From UBA1268 sp002694955 (GTDB lineage: Bacteria; Planctomycetota; Planctomycetia; Pirellulales; UBA1268): DNA of 18,760 nucleotides. The DNA lies in NCBI GenBank assembly GCA_028066355.1, contig JALCBP010000053.1, forward strand, positions 1 to 18,760. The letters are read 5' to 3'. This document shows, one piece after another, positions 16,024-18,760 of this stretch. Below the pieces are notes generated by a model. It saw nothing but the letters and a program-made list of their open reading frames with translations, did no database searches and was not told the origin of the DNA. The first letter of the stretch is position 1; the number at the start of each line of letters is the position of its first letter. The translations under genes were made by a program, and so were the position numbers.

Positions 16024-16653
16024 ATGAAATCAGGGAAGTTCATTGTACTTGAGGGAGCAGATGGATCTGGGAAGTCCTCTCAGTCAAAGGCCCTTGCTGA
16101 GTGGTTACAACACGTTGGGTGCCGGGTTGTCTGCTGTCATGATCCTGGTTCAACGCCCTTGGGAGATTCTGTACGGGACGTTTTACTTCACCGCAAAGAG
16201 GTTCGACTGGATCCCGAGGCTGAAATGTTTCTCTATATGGCATCTCGGGCTCAATTAGTGCGAGAAGTCATACAGCCTGCTTTACGAAATGGCGACTGGG
16301 TAATATCTGATCGGTTCCTTATGAGTAATATTGTTTATCAAGGACACGCTGGGGGGCTCGATATCAAAGCCATTCGAAAGACTGGAGAAATTGCAACATG
16401 CGGCATTCATCCTGACCTCACCCTTGTTCTTGATATTGATCTCGATACAGCATCAACGAGGATGAATCGTCCTCTGGATCGGCTTGAAAGCCGAGGGGAT
16501 GAGTACCACAGAAAAGTACAGAGTGGTTATCGCATTGAGGCTCAGTCTGAGAGAACGATTTTAATTGACGCGACAGTAGACAAAGAAAAAGTGCACACAG
16601 AGATAATTACCGCGACCCAGTCTGTATTTCCAGACATTCTCAATGACTCTTAA
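16024..16653 (+). CDS. tmk: Thymidylate kinase
   Basis: A 209-aa cytoplasmic enzyme that phosphorylates dTMP to dTDP in dTTP synthesis. The P-loop is GADGSGKS (11-18). The HDPGSTPLG element (39-47) takes the place of the T-R-E-P-G-G-T motif of other Tmk proteins, with His-Asp instead of Arg-Glu. The substrate-binding SDRFLMSNIVYQG (95-107) is standard, and the LID region LDRLESRGDEYHRKV lies at 151-165. Length is normal for the family. GGAG about 8 nt upstream supports the ATG. holB starts 56 nt downstream, a linkage found in many bacteria. Confidence 0.95.
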   Translation: MKSGKFIVLEGADGSGKSSQSKALAEWLQHVGCRVVCCHDPGSTPLGDSVRDVLLHRKEVRLDPEAEMFLYMASRAQLVREVIQPALRNGDWVISDRFLMSNIVYQGHAGGLDIKAIRKTGEIATCGIHPDLTLVLDIDLDTASTRMNRPLDRLESRGDEYHRKVQSGYRIEAQSERTILIDATVDKEKVHTEIITATQSVFPDILNDS

Positions 16654-16709
16654 GATTTTTGATATGTCTAACACTGCAGAATAAAAAAGAAGGAAGAGAG
16701 AGTTGTTCA

Positions 16710-17750
16710 ATGTCTTGGGAAGGAATCGAGGGCCACGATCGAATAGCCAATCGTTTCGCCTTGGCGGAGGCAACAGGGCGCGTAGCCGGAAGTTATCTAT
16801 TTATTGGACCAGAGGGCATTGGGAAAGCTACGTTCGCAAAATCTCTCGCCATGGCTCTTGCGTGTGAAGATCCGGAGAACGGTCTTATCGCCTGCCACAA
16901 ATGCAACTCTTGCATTCAAGCACTTGCCGGAACGCATCCAGATATCGATATTGTCCAAAAGCCTACTGAACGGACTACGATCCCAATCGAGTTTTTGATT
17001 GGTACTCCCGACCAACGGCTCCGTGCAGGCTTATGTTGGCGAATTCTTTTACGGCCACAACTTGCGTCGAGAAAATTCGCAATAATCCTAGACGCCGATA
17101 ATCTTTCAGAAGAAGCTGCAAACTGCCTTCTCAAAACACTCGAGGAACCGCCACCAGGAGCTGTCATTATTCTTGTAGGAACAACTCTTGAAAGACAATT
17201 ACCCACTATCCAATCTCGTTGCCAAGTTATTCGTTTTTCATCTCTCAGTGATAAGATCATCAGGCAGGTTATCCAAAAAGAACAACAGCAAAATGGTCAA
17301 GAATTAAAAAGCTCAACGCTAGATGAAATTGCCCATCTTGCCCAAGGAAGTCTTTCAAAAGCGAGACTCTTTCTTGACGAAGAACTTGCATTATTTAGAA
17401 AAAAGCTTTTCAAAATGCTTTCAGAAAAGCCCCTTCGTGGTGTTGATCTCACCCGTGAAACGATCGGTATAGTGGAAGCTGTTGGAAAAGAACCGGCTGT
17501 TCGACGAACTAGACTGCGGCTTGTCCTGGACTTATCAGTCGATTTCTTTCGGACTAAGTTGCATGTGGTTCATGGCCTTTCTTGCCTACCAGACAACGTT
17601 CTTGAATCGACGATTGATGCCTACAGTGACTCACCAGAAGAAATTGTACAAAAATTGGAATACTCGTTAGACGCACGCCAAAGCGTAGATAGAAATGCAA
17701 ACTTAGGTATTTTGGTCGATGCGTGGACTGCAAAGCTTGAGCGTGCATGA
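16710..17750 (+). CDS. holB: DNA polymerase III subunit delta'
   Basis: A 346-aa clamp-loader subunit. The P-loop GPEGIGKAT (33-41) keeps its Lys, unlike E. coli delta'. The zinc module cysteines are C52, C62, C65 and C68. The Walker B-like region ILDADNLSEEAANCLLKTLE (126-145) is followed by EPP, and the SRC motif is at 169-171. These are diagnostic for DnaX/HolB-type AAA+ proteins; the single SRC and the short C-terminus favour delta' over DnaX. I chose the ATG at 16710 because GGAAGAGAG lies about 10 nt upstream and MSWEGIEGHD is the usual opening. An earlier in-frame TTG at 16659 would add 17 residues unlike the family. It works with tau/gamma and delta to load the sliding clamp. Confidence 0.93.
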   Translation: MSWEGIEGHDRIANRFALAEATGRVAGSYLFIGPEGIGKATFAKSLAMALACEDPENGLIACHKCNSCIQALAGTHPDIDIVQKPTERTTIPIEFLIGTPDQRLRAGLCWRILLRPQLASRKFAIILDADNLSEEAANCLLKTLEEPPPGAVIILVGTTLERQLPTIQSRCQVIRFSSLSDKIIRQVIQKEQQQNGQELKSSTLDEIAHLAQGSLSKARLFLDEELALFRKKLFKMLSEKPLRGVDLTRETIGIVEAVGKEPAVRRTRLRLVLDLSVDFFRTKLHVVHGLSCLPDNVLESTIDAYSDSPEEIVQKLEYSLDARQSVDRNANLGILVDAWTAKLERA

Positions 17751-17914
17751 CCGACAACAACGGCTTCCTTCCCTACCTGAACTGCCTGATTTCACTCAAG
17801 ATTGTCTTTTGATGTAAAAAGTTTCTGATTTTCCAAGTGTTAATCATTTTTCCGATCGTTTCTGTCGATCCACTCCTACAGGCGGTGGCCTAAGCGCTAC
17901 TGATATTTGGGTTG

Positions 17915-17943
17915 TCACTCTGGACCACGCGTGGTGCCGGTGA
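17915..17943. promoter_or_regulatory. Palindrome upstream of the last gene
   Basis: ACCACGCGTGGT (17924-17935) is a perfect 12-bp palindrome with no loop. It is flanked by an imperfect outer dyad, TCAC at 17915-17918 and GTGA at 17940-17943, off by one base. Lack of a loop makes it more like a site for a dimeric DNA-binding protein than an RNA hairpin. It ends 17 nt before the next ATG, a plausible operator position. Confidence 0.3.
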
Positions 17944-17960
17944 TTTGAGGATTGACAGGT

Positions 17961-18760
17961 ATGTCACAGAAGCAAGCTTTAGCTATTTTCGCGACGTCGT
18001 TCTTGGCTGGACTTCTTGTCACGGCGGTGGTTTTTGAACCGTTCAGCATCACCCCAACAACAAGCCCCTACTTTGGATTTCCTGGTGAGTCAGAGGATCT
18101 AGGCGCTCAAAATATTCCAGTTTTTTTGGAACCGGGTATAGCCTCCAAAAGTTCAACACCACCAGTTGCTGAGATATTCGATCTTCCCAACTCACCAAAC
18201 GAACTAGCAGAGTCTTTTAGTAAAACGATCCAAGAACATCTTCGACCGCCGAGTGAAATATCCACAAACACTATCAGCTTTCCTCAAGCAGTGATGCTTT
18301 CCACTGAAGAGATTCTCTCTCTGGAGAATCTTGCAAAACGGGCTGATAATGGTTCTGTCTCTGTTACCGCATTCAATGGAACTCCTGTTTCTGAAACAAA
18401 AGATCTGGCAACAAATTCACCCGAACCACACGCAATTGATAAACCGGCAGACGGCTCCAGAGAAGAACTCGTGCAATCACCAGTAATGGAAGATCCGAGC
18501 AAAAAAACTCATCCCGTTCTGAATAGCATAGCGGGAAGATCTGAAGCTAATACGAGTAACATTGCGACGTCAGCCACTGCTGAAAAACCAAAATCATTGG
18601 CTGCAGATGATGATTCAACACATCTGGAAACAAAACATCAGCATTCCACTCCACAGGCTCCTACTGACCGTCTAACTCAGATGCCGACGGCAGCACAAGG
18701 TCATGTGAGTACTACAACGTCTGTTGAATCACCAGACTCACTACGATCACTTGTTTCGCG
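17961..18760 (+). CDS. Membrane-anchored Ser/Thr/Pro-rich protein (3' end beyond window)
   Basis: An open frame of 266 codons runs from an ATG at 17961 off the right edge. Residues about 6-26 (ALAIFATSFLAGLLVTAVVF) form one hydrophobic segment after a short polar start, fitting a signal anchor. The rest is low-complexity, rich in Ser, Thr, Pro, Glu and Ala, and likely disordered, as in linkers that lead to a C-terminal domain (for example LysM or peptidoglycan-binding) in envelope proteins. No such domain is reached within the window. The ribosome site is weak (GAGG about 10 nt upstream). It lies 210 nt after holB and is probably transcribed separately. The protein is not recognised; the coding call rests on the long open frame and the N-terminal anchor. 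Confidence 0.7.
   Translation, partial: MSQKQALAIFATSFLAGLLVTAVVFEPFSITPTTSPYFGFPGESEDLGAQNIPVFLEPGIASKSSTPPVAEIFDLPNSPNELAESFSKTIQEHLRPPSEISTNTISFPQAVMLSTEEILSLENLAKRADNGSVSVTAFNGTPVSETKDLATNSPEPHAIDKPADGSREELVQSPVMEDPSKKTHPVLNSIAGRSEANTSNIATSATAEKPKSLAADDDSTHLETKHQHSTPQAPTDRLTQMPTAAQGHVSTTTSVESPDSLRSLVS

Overview
The window looks like chromosome from a planctomycete, probably Pirellulales-like, of moderate GC. The evidence is a secreted protein with an Arg/Lys-rich N-terminus and an LExR-x-x-x-A signature of the LEPR-XLL type, a tiny lipoprotein of a kind I associate with this phylum, planctomycete-style TPR proteins, a MraZ-like gene outside any division cluster, and kdsB, which implies KDO and an outer membrane. 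The assignment rests on motifs read by eye, not on a search.

Left part (1-3480, all minus strand). A secreted twin-CBM2 protein runs off the left edge. It is followed by a gene-poor stretch, a candidate structured RNA of about 130 nt closed by a perfect 13-bp helix and ending in a T run, an orphan MraZ-like regulator, and a 76-aa lipoprotein.

Centre (3803-11504, all plus strand). A 1030-aa exported TPR-CHAT protein overlaps a TauE/SafE-type permease by ATGA. An ABC exporter pair (ATPase, then ABC-2 permease) follows closely, and then an exported TPR protein. The CHAT fold is recognisable, but neither the usual catalytic His nor the usual Cys is present, so this looks like a pseudo-protease. 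Close spacing suggests that at least the first four genes form one unit. What the group does is unknown.

Right part (11501-18760). Housekeeping genes: kdsB (minus, sharing a CTAG stop overlap with the TPR gene), glmS (plus, divergent from kdsB), mutY (minus, convergent with glmS), then tmk and holB (plus, a common bacterial pairing), and finally a membrane-anchored Ser/Thr/Pro-rich protein cut by the right edge. KdsB and GlmS both feed envelope synthesis (KDO for LPS, GlcN-6-P for amino sugars).

The observations most worth following are the RNA beside mraZ, the degenerate CHAT protein and its transporter neighbours, the MraZ-like gene with GTGG[G/T] boxes upstream, the repeated complementary elements before glmS, and the Glu at the MutY catalytic Asp position. 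No CRISPR array, tRNA, rRNA, insertion sequence or prophage gene was recognised.
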